Below are positions 1-7,189 of a stretch of 22,993 nt of DNA, piece after piece. The position numbers were made by a program, and so were the translations under genes. Within the stretch, counting starts at the first letter, position 1, and each line of letters begins with the position of its first letter. The DNA lies in assembly GCA_036389715.1 (NCBI GenBank), contig DASVWH010000155.1, forward strand, positions 1 through 22,993, read 5' to 3'. Source of the DNA: DASVWH01 sp036389715 (lineage in GTDB: Bacteria > Acidobacteriota > Blastocatellia > Pyrinomonadales > Pyrinomonadaceae). Under the pieces are notes generated by a model. It worked only from the letters and a program-made list of their open reading frames with translations, did not search any database and was not told the origin of the DNA.

Positions 1-2
1 CG

Positions 3-440
3 GAGGATTTCGTCGAAGACCGCCTGCTCAGGGATTGCCGGGAGTTCGGCACGCTCCGGCTCTCGCGGACACAGCTCCAGCGTTACCGTCGAATCTTTGT
101 GCCGCGCGGCGAGGCCGCCGACTACGAGGATTTTTGCCGCCTCGGCCCGTTCGAGAGGATGCAGATCAGCCGCAACCTCTACGACCTGGCGCGGCGCGAG
201 ATGAACGACCTCTCGCGCGCTTCGGGCGGCAGGAGTTTCCCCGCCAGCGACTTGCGGGACGCGCGCGCTGCCTTCGCGCAGGTCGCCGCGGAGATCGGGA
301 CGCAGTACAGCCTCGGTTATTACTCGACGAACAAATCGCGCGACGGGCGTTACCGCGCCATCCGGGTCGAAGTCCGCGGCATAGGCGGGGGCGGCGCAAA
401 GGTGCGCGCGCGCGAGGGCTACGTCGCGCCGAAGGGCTGA
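3..440 (+). CDS. VWFA-related (Acidobacterial-type) protein, 3' end only
   Basis: The frame is open from the window edge, so the N-terminus and the von Willebrand A core lie upstream; 145 residues are visible. The visible tail has the signature of the Acidobacterial VWFA-related family: a helix leading to ASGGRSF, then a helix with QVAAEIGTQYSLGYYSTN, a basic RDGRYRAIRVEV strand and a KVRAREGY ending. In this family the tail closes the VWA fold and the proteins are usually secreted. The role is unknown. A later in-frame GTG (99) has no functional meaning because the coding frame continues upstream of it. A second member of the family lies at 11163-11894. Family assignment is fairly sure; nothing can be said about the missing part. 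Confidence 0.75.
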   Translation, partial: EDFVEDRLLRDCREFGTLRLSRTQLQRYRRIFVPRGEAADYEDFCRLGPFERMQISRNLYDLARREMNDLSRASGGRSFPASDLRDARAAFAQVAAEIGTQYSLGYYSTNKSRDGRYRAIRVEVRGIGGGGAKVRAREGYVAPKG

Positions 441-555
441 CGCTTACCCGGTGAACTTTCGCCGGGCGCTCGCGGCCGGACGGCGTGGTAAGATAACCGG
501 CAAAGCTCCGGCGCATGAATAAATCCTGAAAATGAGGCGAGAGGTGTGCAGTTAA

Positions 556-1737
556 ATGAAGGGTGAGATTGCATTTGATCGAATCACGCTGATGGTGCTC
601 GATAGTGCGGGCATCGGCGAGATGCCGGACGCGGCCGAGTGGGGCGACGCGGGCTCGGACACGCTGGGCCACATTATGGAATCGCGCGAGGTGCGCCTGC
701 CGAACTTGCAGCGCTACGGCCTCGGAAACATCCGCCCGCTCAGGAATATTCCGCCCGCCACAGAGGCCCGCGCCTCCTACGGTCGCTGCGCCCTGCGCTC
801 GAACGGCAAGGACACGACGACCGGCCACTGGGAGATGGCCGGAATCATCCTTGAGCGCGCGTTCCCGACCTACCCGCAGGGCTTCCCGGCCGAGATCATC
901 AACCGCTTCGTCCTGGAGACGGGCGTGCCGGGCGTGCTCGGCAACGTCCCAGCCTCCGGGACGGAGATCATCAAGGAGCTGGGCGCGGAGCACGTCCGAA
1001 CCGGCAAGCCCATCGTCTACACCTCCGCCGATTCCGTCTTTCAGATAGCCGCTCACGAAGAGATTATCCCCGTGCGCAAGCTCTACGAAATCTGCGAGAC
1101 GGCGCGCAGGATTCTGAGCGGCGCGGACGAAGTGGGCCGCGTCATCGCGCGTCCCTTCAAGGGAGAGCCCGGCGCGTTTAGCCGCACCGAGAATCGTCAC
1201 GATTACGCCGTCCCGCCGCCGCGCGAGAATCTCCTGGTGACGCTCTCCGAAGCCGGGCTCGACGTGGTCTGCATCGGCAAGGTCGCCTCCATCTACGACG
1301 CCGTCGGCGTGACGGCCGACCTGCCCGCCAAGAATAACGACCAGTCGATAGATCAGACCATCGCCGCGCTGCACGACGCGACGCGCGGGCTGGTCTTCTC
1401 GAACCTGGTGGACTTCGACATGCTCTACGGGCATCGCCGCGACACGGAAGGCTACGCCCGCGCGCTCGAACATTTCGATGCGCGGCTGCCGGAGCTGGAA
1501 GCGGCGATGAAGGAGCGCGACCTGCTGATTATCACTGCCGATCACGGCAACGACCCGACGCGCCCCGGCTCCGACCATACGCGCGAATACGCGCCGCTCG
1601 TCGTCTTCGGCAAGAGCGCACGCGCGGGCGTTGACCTGCGCATCCGCGAATCGCTCGCCGACATAGGGCAGACGATTGCCGACAACTTCCACTTGAAGCT
1701 CGTCGCGGGCCGCAGCTTTCTGCCCGAGATAGTTTGA
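556..1737 (+). CDS. deoB: phosphopentomutase DeoB
   Basis: Interconverts ribose-1-phosphate or deoxyribose-1-phosphate with the 5-phosphates in the cytoplasm, linking nucleoside breakdown to the pentose phosphate pathway. The 393-residue length matches the family. The alkaline-phosphatase-type metal site is visible: LDSAGIGEMPDA near the N-terminus (Asp16), then NLVDFDMLYGHRRD, and TADHGNDPT with SDHTREYAP near the C-terminus. GKDTTTGHWEM (residues 84-94) carries the threonine that is phosphorylated in characterised enzymes, most likely Thr89 just before GHW. The ATG at 556 follows a GAGAGGTG ribosome site at about 9 nt. It converges with hpt, and both genes serve nucleoside salvage. No key residue appears lost. 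Confidence 0.96.
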   Translation: MKGEIAFDRITLMVLDSAGIGEMPDAAEWGDAGSDTLGHIMESREVRLPNLQRYGLGNIRPLRNIPPATEARASYGRCALRSNGKDTTTGHWEMAGIILERAFPTYPQGFPAEIINRFVLETGVPGVLGNVPASGTEIIKELGAEHVRTGKPIVYTSADSVFQIAAHEEIIPVRKLYEICETARRILSGADEVGRVIARPFKGEPGAFSRTENRHDYAVPPPRENLLVTLSEAGLDVVCIGKVASIYDAVGVTADLPAKNNDQSIDQTIAALHDATRGLVFSNLVDFDMLYGHRRDTEGYARALEHFDARLPELEAAMKERDLLIITADHGNDPTRPGSDHTREYAPLVVFGKSARAGVDLRIRESLADIGQTIADNFHLKLVAGRSFLPEIV

Positions 1738-1744
1738 AATGTCG

Positions 1745-1779
1745 GGCGGCGCCAGCCCGCGCTCCCCGTTGGCGTCGCC
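1745..1779. terminator. possible bidirectional stem-loop between deoB and hpt
   Basis: A 10-bp stem (1745-1754 with 1770-1779, one G-U wobble) lies just after the deoB stop, and a smaller GCGTCC/GGACGC hairpin lies at about 1828-1841, near the hpt stop. There is no good T-tract on either strand, so this is only a plausible factor-assisted terminator for the two convergent genes. Confidence 0.3.
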
Positions 1780-1847
1780 GGAGAGCCATGGACCGTGACG
1801 ACGGCCGGAGGCTATGCATCGGTTGACGCGTCCGGGGACGCGGCGGC

Positions 1848-2423
1848 TTACGCGTCAGGGTCTTTGAGCACCCCGATGAAGGGCAGGTTCCGGTAGCGCT
1901 CGGCGAAGTCCAGCCCGTAGCCGACGACGAAGGCGTCCGGGATAGTGAAGCCGAGGTAATCAATCTCGACTTTGACATCCCTTTTGCGCCTCTCCGGCTT
2001 GTCGAGCAGGGCGACGAGCTTGACGCTCCTTGCGCCGCGCGATTTGAGGTTGGCCAGTAGGTAAGAGAGCGTCAGCCCGGTGTCCACTATGTCTTCGACG
2101 ACGAGGATGTCGCGTCCCTCAATCGGCACGTCGAGGTCTTTGACGATGCGGACTTCGCCGGAAGTGCGCGTGGAGGAGCCGTAGCTGGAGATGGCCATGA
2201 ACTCGATGCCGAGGCGCAGGTCGGCGTTGCGCAGCAGGTCGCTGATGAAAATGCAGGCGCCCTTGAGCACGCCGATCAGCAGCGGGTTCTTGCCCTGGTA
2301 ATCGCGCGCGATCTCCGCGCCGAGCTCGGCGATTCGCTGTTGCAGCCGCTCGGCGCTAATCATCGGCTCGATGTTGGGATTGCTGAATTCCGTGACGACT
2401 TGAGCGGAAGAAGTGGTAGACAA
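1848..2423 (-). CDS. hpt: hypoxanthine phosphoribosyltransferase
   Basis: Transfers the phosphoribosyl group of PRPP to hypoxanthine or guanine, giving IMP or GMP (purine salvage, cytoplasm). The PRPP motif VVEDIVDTGLTL is at residues 108-119, with the paired acidic residues Glu110-Asp111. GVLKGA (51-56) and the DAFVVGYGLDFAERYRNLP stretch near the C-terminus are characteristic of HPRT. The chosen start is TTG at 2421-2423: a GGAG lies 7 nt ahead of it and no ATG is nearby upstream. The next in-frame ATG (2361-2363) would give 171 residues but removes only a variable N-terminus. A good sigma-70 promoter lies about 80 nt upstream. The gene converges with deoB. Confidence 0.95.
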   Translation of the reverse strand: MSTTSSAQVVTEFSNPNIEPMISAERLQQRIAELGAEIARDYQGKNPLLIGVLKGACIFISDLLRNADLRLGIEFMAISSYGSSTRTSGEVRIVKDLDVPIEGRDILVVEDIVDTGLTLSYLLANLKSRGARSVKLVALLDKPERRKRDVKVEIDYLGFTIPDAFVVGYGLDFAERYRNLPFIGVLKDPDA

Positions 2424-2508
2424 GTGTAAGCTCCAATTCTGTCAAGAGAAGAATGACTGCCCGGGGGCGGCGCGCAGCCCGATTTGCCTGCGCGCCCCGT
2501 CGTGCGAC

Positions 2509-2537
2509 ATACTATTCAAGCTCTCTCCGCAGGTCAA
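2509..2537 (-). promoter_or_regulatory. sigma-70-type promoter of hpt
   Basis: On the minus strand a TTGACC -35 box (2532-2537) and a TAGTAT -10 box (2509-2514) are separated by 17 bp. The expected transcript start near 2502 leaves a leader of about 80 nt before the TTG start codon of hpt. Inferred from box match and spacing only. Confidence 0.55.
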
Positions 2538-2550
2538 TGGATGGATGGGA

Positions 2551-2662
2551 AGAGTTTTCAGTTTTTAGTTTTCAGTTTTCAGTTTCGAGCAAACAGCTTT
2601 CAGTCCGGGCACTTCAGCTTCCGCGTTTTAACTGAAAACTAAGAACTGAAAACTGAAAACTG
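2551..2662. repeat. long AT-rich inverted repeat built of 7-bp units
   Basis: The left arm (about 2551-2585) is a run of the 7-mer TTTTCAG and variants. The right arm (about 2629-2662) is its near-perfect reverse complement (CTGAAAA units). They can form a stem of about 30 bp with a handful of mismatches around a loop of about 43 nt that holds a further CTTTCAG variant. It lies between the divergent hpt promoter and the 5'-nucleotidase operon and is far poorer in GC than its surroundings. It could act as a terminator, an RNA hairpin or a dispersed intergenic element. The open frame across it is an artefact of the repeat. Confidence 0.8.
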
Positions 2663-2679
2663 TCCTCCCCAAAGTATCA

Positions 2680-3639
2680 ATGAAAGGAAAAAGTGTGAGG
2701 TACTTTATCAGGTACGTGGTCGGCGCGGTCGTGCTGTTGGGTTGCGCGGCGTCGCCGGGTGTGCGGGTTGCGCGCGCGCAGCAGACCGGGAGTCAGGCCG
2801 CGCGTCCCGCCGGGCAGCAGAAGGCTCCGGGCGGCACTGCGGGAAAGGGCGCGGATGCGGGGCGGGGGCCGGGCGCGAGTAAGACGGGCGCGCCGCTGGA
2901 CCTGCGCGTGCGCGCCAGTGAGAGCGCCATTGACGCGAGCATCCCTGCGGACCCGGCCGTCCAGGCCATCCTTGCGCCTTACAGCGTCAAGGTGCGCGAG
3001 CTGGAAACTCCCATCGGGAAGCTGGCGGGCGATCTGAAGCGGGGCGGGATGGGCGGCGGCTCGCTCGGCAACTTCGTCGCCGACGCGCTGCGCGAGCGCG
3101 CGCAGGTCAAGCTCGGCAAGCCCGTCCTGCTGTCGGTCATCAACAGCAGCGGATTGCGCAAGAACTCGATCACGGCGGGCGACATCAGCACCAGCGATAT
3201 TTACGAGCTGCTGCCGTTCGAGAACGCCCTCGTCACGCTCGATTTGACGGGCGAGCAGCTGCGGCGCTTTCTGGACGTGACGGTCGCGCGGCGCAACGCG
3301 CAGTCGGGCGCGCGCATTACCTACCGCTCCAACGAGAAGAAGGTGAGCGAGATCGTCACGGTCCGGCTCGGCGCGGAGGGCGCGGAAAAAGAGATTGACC
3401 CGGCGGCGACCTACACCATCGTGACGATTGATTACCTGGTCAAGCGCGGCGGCGATTACAGCGTTCTCCAGGAAGCGAAGAACGTGCGGCCGCTCGGGCT
3501 GACGATGCGCGACGCCGTCCTCGATTACGTCAAGGCCGAGACGGCCGCCGGGCGGCCCTTGAAGGCCAAGCTCGACGGGCGTTTCCGCTACGATAAGACC
3601 GGCGCGACCAAGCCGGAGGGAGATGAAGACCCGCAATGA
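2680..3639 (+). CDS. 5'-nucleotidase C-terminal (substrate-binding) domain protein, exported
   Basis: This 319-residue protein is the substrate-binding half of a UshA-type 5'-nucleotidase without the metallophosphatase half. It has an N-terminal export signal (residues 1-33, ending ARA-QQ; an alternative lipobox-like LLGC ends at Cys22), a Gly/Ala/Pro-rich linker (about 34-72), then the domain: LGNFVADALRERA (129-141), NSSGLR (155-160), GDISTSDIYELLPFEN (167-182) and a YTIVTIDYLVKRGGDY stretch that normally contributes nucleoside-stacking aromatics. The ATG at 2680 has no ribosome site. The in-frame GTG at 2695 has AAGGA at good spacing and may be the real start. Its stop overlaps the next ATG by 4 bases (ATGA), so the two halves are probably translationally coupled and act together in the periplasm. 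Confidence 0.87.
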   Translation: MKGKSVRYFIRYVVGAVVLLGCAASPGVRVARAQQTGSQAARPAGQQKAPGGTAGKGADAGRGPGASKTGAPLDLRVRASESAIDASIPADPAVQAILAPYSVKVRELETPIGKLAGDLKRGGMGGGSLGNFVADALRERAQVKLGKPVLLSVINSSGLRKNSITAGDISTSDIYELLPFENALVTLDLTGEQLRRFLDVTVARRNAQSGARITYRSNEKKVSEIVTVRLGAEGAEKEIDPAATYTIVTIDYLVKRGGDYSVLQEAKNVRPLGLTMRDAVLDYVKAETAAGRPLKAKLDGRFRYDKTGATKPEGDEDPQ

Positions 3640-4610
3640 TTACCAGACGAAAATTCCTCGGGGCGACAATCGCGGGCGGCGCATCGCTCTCGCTTGCGAG
3701 CGCGGCCCTGCCCTTCTTCAATCGCGTTCACAGCTACGAGGCGCTGGCCGCGCCGCTGCTCGTTCCCGAAAAGGGCGAGACGCTGATTACCTTCCTGCAC
3801 ACCAACGACATGCACTCGCAGATAGACCCGCTGCCCGCCAACGACCGCAACGCGGGCAAGGGCGGGGTGGCGCGGCGCGCAACGCTGGTCAAGCGCCTGC
3901 GCGCGGAGAATCCGAACACGCTGCTGCTCGACGCGGGCGATTCGTTCCAGGGCACGCCCTACTTCAATCTCTACAAGGGCGAGGTCGAGTACAAGGCCAT
4001 GTCGGCCATCGGCTACGACGTGTGCACGCTCGGCAATCACGACTTCGACAACGGCGTCGAGGCGCTGGCGGCCGCGATGAAGTTCGCCAGGTTCGAGTTC
4101 GTTTCGACCAACTACGACGTGCGCGGGACGGCGATAGAGAATCGCGTCAAGCCCTACGTCGTGCGCGAGCTGGCGGGCGTGCGCATCGGCATCTTCGGGC
4201 TCGGCATCAAGCTCGAAGGCTTGAACCCGCCCGAGAGCTTCGCGGGCGTCAAGTATTACGACCCGGTCAAGGTTGCGAGCGGGGCCGTGCGCGTGCTGCG
4301 CGAGAAGGAGCGCTGTGCGATGGTGGTCTGCGCCTCGCACCTGGGCTATTACCCTGCGCCGAAGGGCGATGAGGTCGGCGATTCGCAGGTCGTGGCGCAG
4401 GTGGACGGGATAGACTTTATCGCCAGCGGGCACACGCACACCTTCATGCAGCAGCCCGTCCTGGCCAAGCAGCCGGGCGGCGGCAACACCGTCATTTTCC
4501 AGGTCGGGAAGAGCGGCATCTATCTCGGACGCGTGGATTTCACCGTCCGCGCGGGCAAGATTACGGCGCACGCCGGAAGACTCCTCGATTTAAGCGAGGC
4601 GCTGGCCTAA
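3636..4610 (+). CDS. Tat-exported metallophosphatase, catalytic half of 5'-nucleotidase
   Basis: 324 residues. The N-terminus has a twin-arginine signal (TRRKFLG at residues 3-9 followed by a hydrophobic stretch), which suggests folding, possibly with metal, before export. The calcineurin-like metal site is complete: Asp58/His60 (NDMH), Asp102 (AGDSFQG), Asn134/His135 (GNHDFD), His235 (CASHLGYY) and His266/His268 (SGHTHTF). The usual C-terminal nucleotidase domain is absent and is encoded by the gene just upstream, which overlaps this start by 4 bases. The likely role is release of nucleosides and phosphate from nucleotides in the periplasm. The order is reversed relative to the fused enzyme; similar two-gene arrangements are known in Bacteroidetes. 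Substrate specificity cannot be read from sequence. Confidence 0.92.
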   Translation: MITRRKFLGATIAGGASLSLASAALPFFNRVHSYEALAAPLLVPEKGETLITFLHTNDMHSQIDPLPANDRNAGKGGVARRATLVKRLRAENPNTLLLDAGDSFQGTPYFNLYKGEVEYKAMSAIGYDVCTLGNHDFDNGVEALAAAMKFARFEFVSTNYDVRGTAIENRVKPYVVRELAGVRIGIFGLGIKLEGLNPPESFAGVKYYDPVKVASGAVRVLREKERCAMVVCASHLGYYPAPKGDEVGDSQVVAQVDGIDFIASGHTHTFMQQPVLAKQPGGGNTVIFQVGKSGIYLGRVDFTVRAGKITAHAGRLLDLSEALA

Positions 4611-4622
4611 GCCTGGGCTGCC

Positions 4623-4664
4623 GGAGGCCGGACGTTGACAGCCTGTCACTCACGTCCGGCCTCC
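4623..4664. terminator. terminator-like perfect hairpin after the 5'-nucleotidase pair
   Basis: A perfect 13-bp stem (4623-4635 with 4652-4664) lies 13 bp after the metallophosphatase stop. Its 16-nt loop contains a second small palindrome (TGACA/TGTCA). The following bases are only weakly T-rich, so it may need Rho or act as an mRNA-stabilising hairpin. It argues that the next gene starts downstream of it, at 4686. Confidence 0.55.
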
Positions 4665-4685
4665 GTTCTCCGACATCCGAACTTT

Positions 4686-5564
4686 ATGCCTGAAGATCAA
4701 TCAACACGCGACCGCGTCCGCGCCCTGGTGCGCGACGTGCTCAACAACGCGCTGCCCGCCGACGAGGAAGGCGCGGGCCGGGCGAGCAGTGGCGATGAAG
4801 GAGGCCGCGCCGCCTCCGCCGCGGGGCCGCCCGCTCCGGCTGCTGCGAGTGTCGGCGGCGAAGCGCCGCGCCCTGGCCGCTTCATCAACACGGTGCCGGA
4901 GTCCGCCGCGGGCGCGGCGCAGGAGGAGCGTGCCTTCACCCGCGACGAATCCTCCAAGACCGTGATTACGGAGACTGACGTGCGAGATTTGGAGGAAGGC
5001 GCGCGACTGCGCATCGCGGAGGGCGCGCGGCTCACGCCGCTGGCCGCCGACATAGTGCGCGAGCGGCGGATAGAGCTGGTCCGGCGCGTGCCAAGGCGCG
5101 GCGTGCGCGGCAGTAAGATGGTCGCCGTCGGCGCGGACCACGGCGGCTTCCCGATGAAGGAAGAGCTCAAGGGCTTCCTCGCGGAGCTGGGCCACCGCGT
5201 CCGCGATTACGGCACGAACTCCGAAGAGGCCGTCGATTATCCTGACTTGGCACACGCCGTCGCGCGTGCCGTCGCCGACGCACAGGCCGAGGTCGGCATC
5301 ATCATTGACGGCGCGGGCGTCGGCTCTGCGATGACTGCGAACAAAGTGCCGGGCGTGCGCGCCGCCGCCTGCTACTCGGTCGCGGTCGCCAAAAATTCCC
5401 GCGAGCATAACGACGCCAACGTCCTGACGCTCGGCAGCAAGACCATTACGAGTGCCGAGATGCGCGAGATCGTCGCGGCCTGGCTCGGGACCGAATTGAG
5501 CGAAGAGCGCCACCGCAAGCGCGTCGCCAAGATCGAAGCCATCGAGCGGCAGTACAGTCATTGA
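4686..5564 (+). CDS. RpiB/LacAB-family sugar-phosphate isomerase-like protein with N-terminal extension
   Basis: The 292-residue protein has two parts. Residues about 145-292 form an RpiB fold: VGADHGGFPMKEELKGFL, TNSEEAVDYPD, ANKVPGVRAA and SREHNDANVLTLGS, the last carrying the conserved His. The usual active-site Cys in CGTGxG is replaced: here the loop reads IIIDGAGVGSAMTANK, with Asp208 at the Cys position. Residues 1-144 are absent from ordinary RpiB (about 150 residues). They comprise a charged start, an Ala/Gly/Pro-rich linker (about 32-70) and a segment ITETDVRDLEEGARLRIAEG followed by LTPLAADI (about 95-130) that resembles a short motif in EutQ-like proteins. Ribose-5-phosphate isomerisation fits the neighbouring deoB and nucleotidase genes but is not secured with Cys missing. 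An ATG at 4686 is preferred to in-frame codons inside the preceding hairpin; no clear ribosome site is visible. Confidence 0.82.
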   Translation: MPEDQSTRDRVRALVRDVLNNALPADEEGAGRASSGDEGGRAASAAGPPAPAAASVGGEAPRPGRFINTVPESAAGAAQEERAFTRDESSKTVITETDVRDLEEGARLRIAEGARLTPLAADIVRERRIELVRRVPRRGVRGSKMVAVGADHGGFPMKEELKGFLAELGHRVRDYGTNSEEAVDYPDLAHAVARAVADAQAEVGIIIDGAGVGSAMTANKVPGVRAAACYSVAVAKNSREHNDANVLTLGSKTITSAEMREIVAAWLGTELSEERHRKRVAKIEAIERQYSH

Positions 5565-5694
5565 GCGCGGCGCGTCCCGCCCGGCCCGCAGTGACCCTTT
5601 CATGGCCCGCGCCCGGGGTTCGAGCCGCCTGGCCGCCGGGCGCACGAAGCCGCGCGCGTGTCCGCCCTCTGAATCTGACACGGGAGAGTTTCGG

Positions 5695-6273
5695 ATGAGA
5701 GTCTTGAACAAGAGGCTGTTGAAGTGGACCTTGATCGTGCTGGCGGTGCTCTTGGTCGCCATCCAGGCGATTCGTCCGGCGAAGACGAATCCCCCGGTGG
5801 ACGAGAGCAAAACCCTACAGGCGACGACGCAGGTCGCGCCCGAGGTCGGCGCGATCCTGGAGCGCTCCTGCAACGACTGTCATTCGAGCAGGACCGCCTG
5901 GCCCTGGTACAGCCACGTCGCGCCCATCTCCTGGTACTTAATCCGCCACGTCAACCGGGGCCGCAGGGAACTCTCTTTCTCGGACTGGGGAACCTACGCG
6001 CCGAAACGCGCGCTGCGCAAGCTACAGGAGATTTGCGAACAGGTGGAGCGCGATGAGATGCCCATGAGCTCCTACGTCATCCTTCATCCTTCGGCCAAAC
6101 TCTCGGACGCGGACAAGCAGACGCTCTGTGCCTGGACCAAGCAGGAGAGCGCACGCCTGCTCGCGGCCCAGTCGGCCAACCAGCAACAGCAGCAGCCGGG
6201 CACGCCGCCGCAGCCCACCCCTCAAACACCACAGCCCGGCAATCAAACACAGCAGACGCCCCGCCCGCAATAA
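5695..6273 (+). CDS. membrane-anchored haem-binding domain protein (CxxCH)
   Basis: 192 residues. The ATG at 5695 has GGGAGAG 8-9 nt upstream; an earlier in-frame ATG (5602) lacks a hydrophobic start and is not used. Residues about 8-24 form a membrane segment or uncleaved signal. The core is the haem-binding domain pattern: a single CNDCH haem attachment motif, then SSRTAWPWYSHVAPISWYLI and NRGRRELSFSDW, and later DEMPMSSYVILHPSAKLSD. The C-terminal 40 or so residues are Gln/Pro/Thr-rich and probably disordered. It should face the periplasm as a small c-type haem protein; its redox partner is not visible nearby. The stop codon lies within the first copy of a 22-bp tandem repeat. Confidence 0.85.
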   Translation: MRVLNKRLLKWTLIVLAVLLVAIQAIRPAKTNPPVDESKTLQATTQVAPEVGAILERSCNDCHSSRTAWPWYSHVAPISWYLIRHVNRGRRELSFSDWGTYAPKRALRKLQEICEQVERDEMPMSSYVILHPSAKLSDADKQTLCAWTKQESARLLAAQSANQQQQQPGTPPQPTPQTPQPGNQTQQTPRPQ

Positions 6274-6305
6274 GTGTCAGGCCCGGCGCAAATAAGTGTC
6301 AGGCC
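6269..6305. repeat. tandem repeat with 22-bp period
   Basis: The 15-mer AATAAGTGTCAGGCC occurs at 6269-6283 and again at 6291-6305, and the bases between and after are similar (CCGGC / AGGC). The first copy contains the stop codon of the haem-binding protein gene. Such short repeats at gene ends can be traces of a dispersed intergenic element; only this pair is visible in the window. Confidence 0.7.
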
Positions 6306-6602
6306 AGGCTCACCCCAACAGTCCTCTGCCTTGAGCCGGGCATCCGCACACGCCACCCGTCAGCCCTTTTAAAGTCAGGACTGAAACACGTGCTGACGGC
6401 GTTGGAACATGCGCGGTTGGCGTTGGAACAGGCGGAAATGGCCCGGAATACGAGAAAGCGGGTTGAAACGGATGGAATGCGTATAGAAACGGCTTGCAGT
6501 GAGGTGAGAGAGGCTCGACTTCGCTCTGTCTTACGGGGCTTCAATTGAAAGATGCTGATGGACGGCTTTGGCGCGTGACCAGGGGATTTAAACCGCCCTC
6601 GC
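6306..6602 (+). pseudogene. gene-free stretch with a possible coiled-coil gene remnant
   Basis: No intact gene is supported between the haem-binding gene and the Uma2 gene. On the plus strand a frame ending at TGA 6546-6548 reads as a heptad-like helix (LTALEHARLALEQAEMARN, then RKRVETDGMRIETACSEVREARLR), and the DNA repeats GGCGTTGGAACA with a 21-bp (7-codon) period. It has no good start codon or ribosome site, and the frame upstream does not look like protein. It may be the tail of a decayed gene. A minus-strand frame over the same bases (6299-6544) has a Ser/Arg-rich composition typical of a shadow. Confidence 0.25.
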
Positions 6603-7163
6603 TTATCCCAGGACGGCGTCGGCGCTGACGCTCAGGCCGGGGACGGCTTGCGCCTGCGCCTCTTCGCCGCGCCGAGCGTGGCGGGTCGTCCTGTACGCGC
6701 CCGCCTCCGGGTCCGTGTAGATTTCTATCCGCCCGGCGGGCAGGTTGACGAACCAGACCTCGCTAATGCCCGCCTTCGCATAGAGCGGCAGCTTGTACGC
6801 ACGGTCACTCTCGACCGTCGAATCGGCCACTTCGATGACGAGCAGCACGTCGGCGGGCGTCGGGTGTGCCTGGCGATAGAAATCGTCGCGCCAGGCCACC
6901 AGCGCGATGTCCGGCTGCGGCTCGGAGAACTCGTCCAGCCGAACCGGATTCTGGCCGCGCACGATGAATCTGCGTCGTGACGCTTCCGTGAGCAAGGCCG
7001 TCAGGAGATCGACACAGGCGGCATGGGCGCTTCCGATTGCCGACATCTCGAAAATCTCTCCTTCCAGGAGCTCAAGTCGAGCACCGGAACGAAAGATGCC
7101 CGCCGCGCCCATCCGCTCGTATTCGTCAACCGTAATCCAGTGTTTGTCTAATTGCCGTGACAT
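6603..7163 (-). CDS. Uma2-family (DUF820) putative endonuclease
   Basis: 186 residues, normal length for the family. Typical features are an N-terminal TVDEYERMG and a LELLEGEIFEMSAIGSAHA segment, then QPDIALVAW, VLLVIEVADSTVESDRAYKLPLYAKAGI and EVWFVNL. The PD-(D/E)xK nuclease core is read as Glu in the LLEGE turn, Asp in QPDIALV, and Glu with the spaced Lys in EVADST...YKLPLY. The family is abundant and often multicopy in some phyla, and its cellular substrate is unknown. The ATG at 7161-7163 has GGGGAG 6 nt upstream. Without the toxin-antitoxin segment upstream it would directly follow the EF-G-like gene. Confidence 0.9.
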   Translation of the reverse strand: MSRQLDKHWITVDEYERMGAAGIFRSGARLELLEGEIFEMSAIGSAHAACVDLLTALLTEASRRRFIVRGQNPVRLDEFSEPQPDIALVAWRDDFYRQAHPTPADVLLVIEVADSTVESDRAYKLPLYAKAGISEVWFVNLPAGRIEIYTDPEAGAYRTTRHARRGEEAQAQAVPGLSVSADAVLG

Positions 7164-7189
7164 CGCTCGCTCCCCTCAACAGAGGTTCT

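Noticed and set aside
166..1692. Long open frame on the minus strand opposite deoB (508 codons).
   Set aside because: Arg/Ala/Val-rich shadow of a GC-rich gene; deoB has complete family motifs on the plus strand.
2453..2635. Small plus-strand frame reading FSVFSFQFSVSSKQLSV.
   Set aside because: It is a translation of the TTTTCAG heptamer palindrome and has no ribosome site or family likeness.
2551..2662. Repeats here considered as a CRISPR array.
   Set aside because: Units are 7 bp without spacers and arranged as an inverted repeat; no cas gene is present.
6299..6544. Minus-strand 81-codon frame rich in Ser and Arg.
   Set aside because: It needs a TTG start without a ribosome site, and the plus strand explains the 21-bp periodicity better as a coiled coil.
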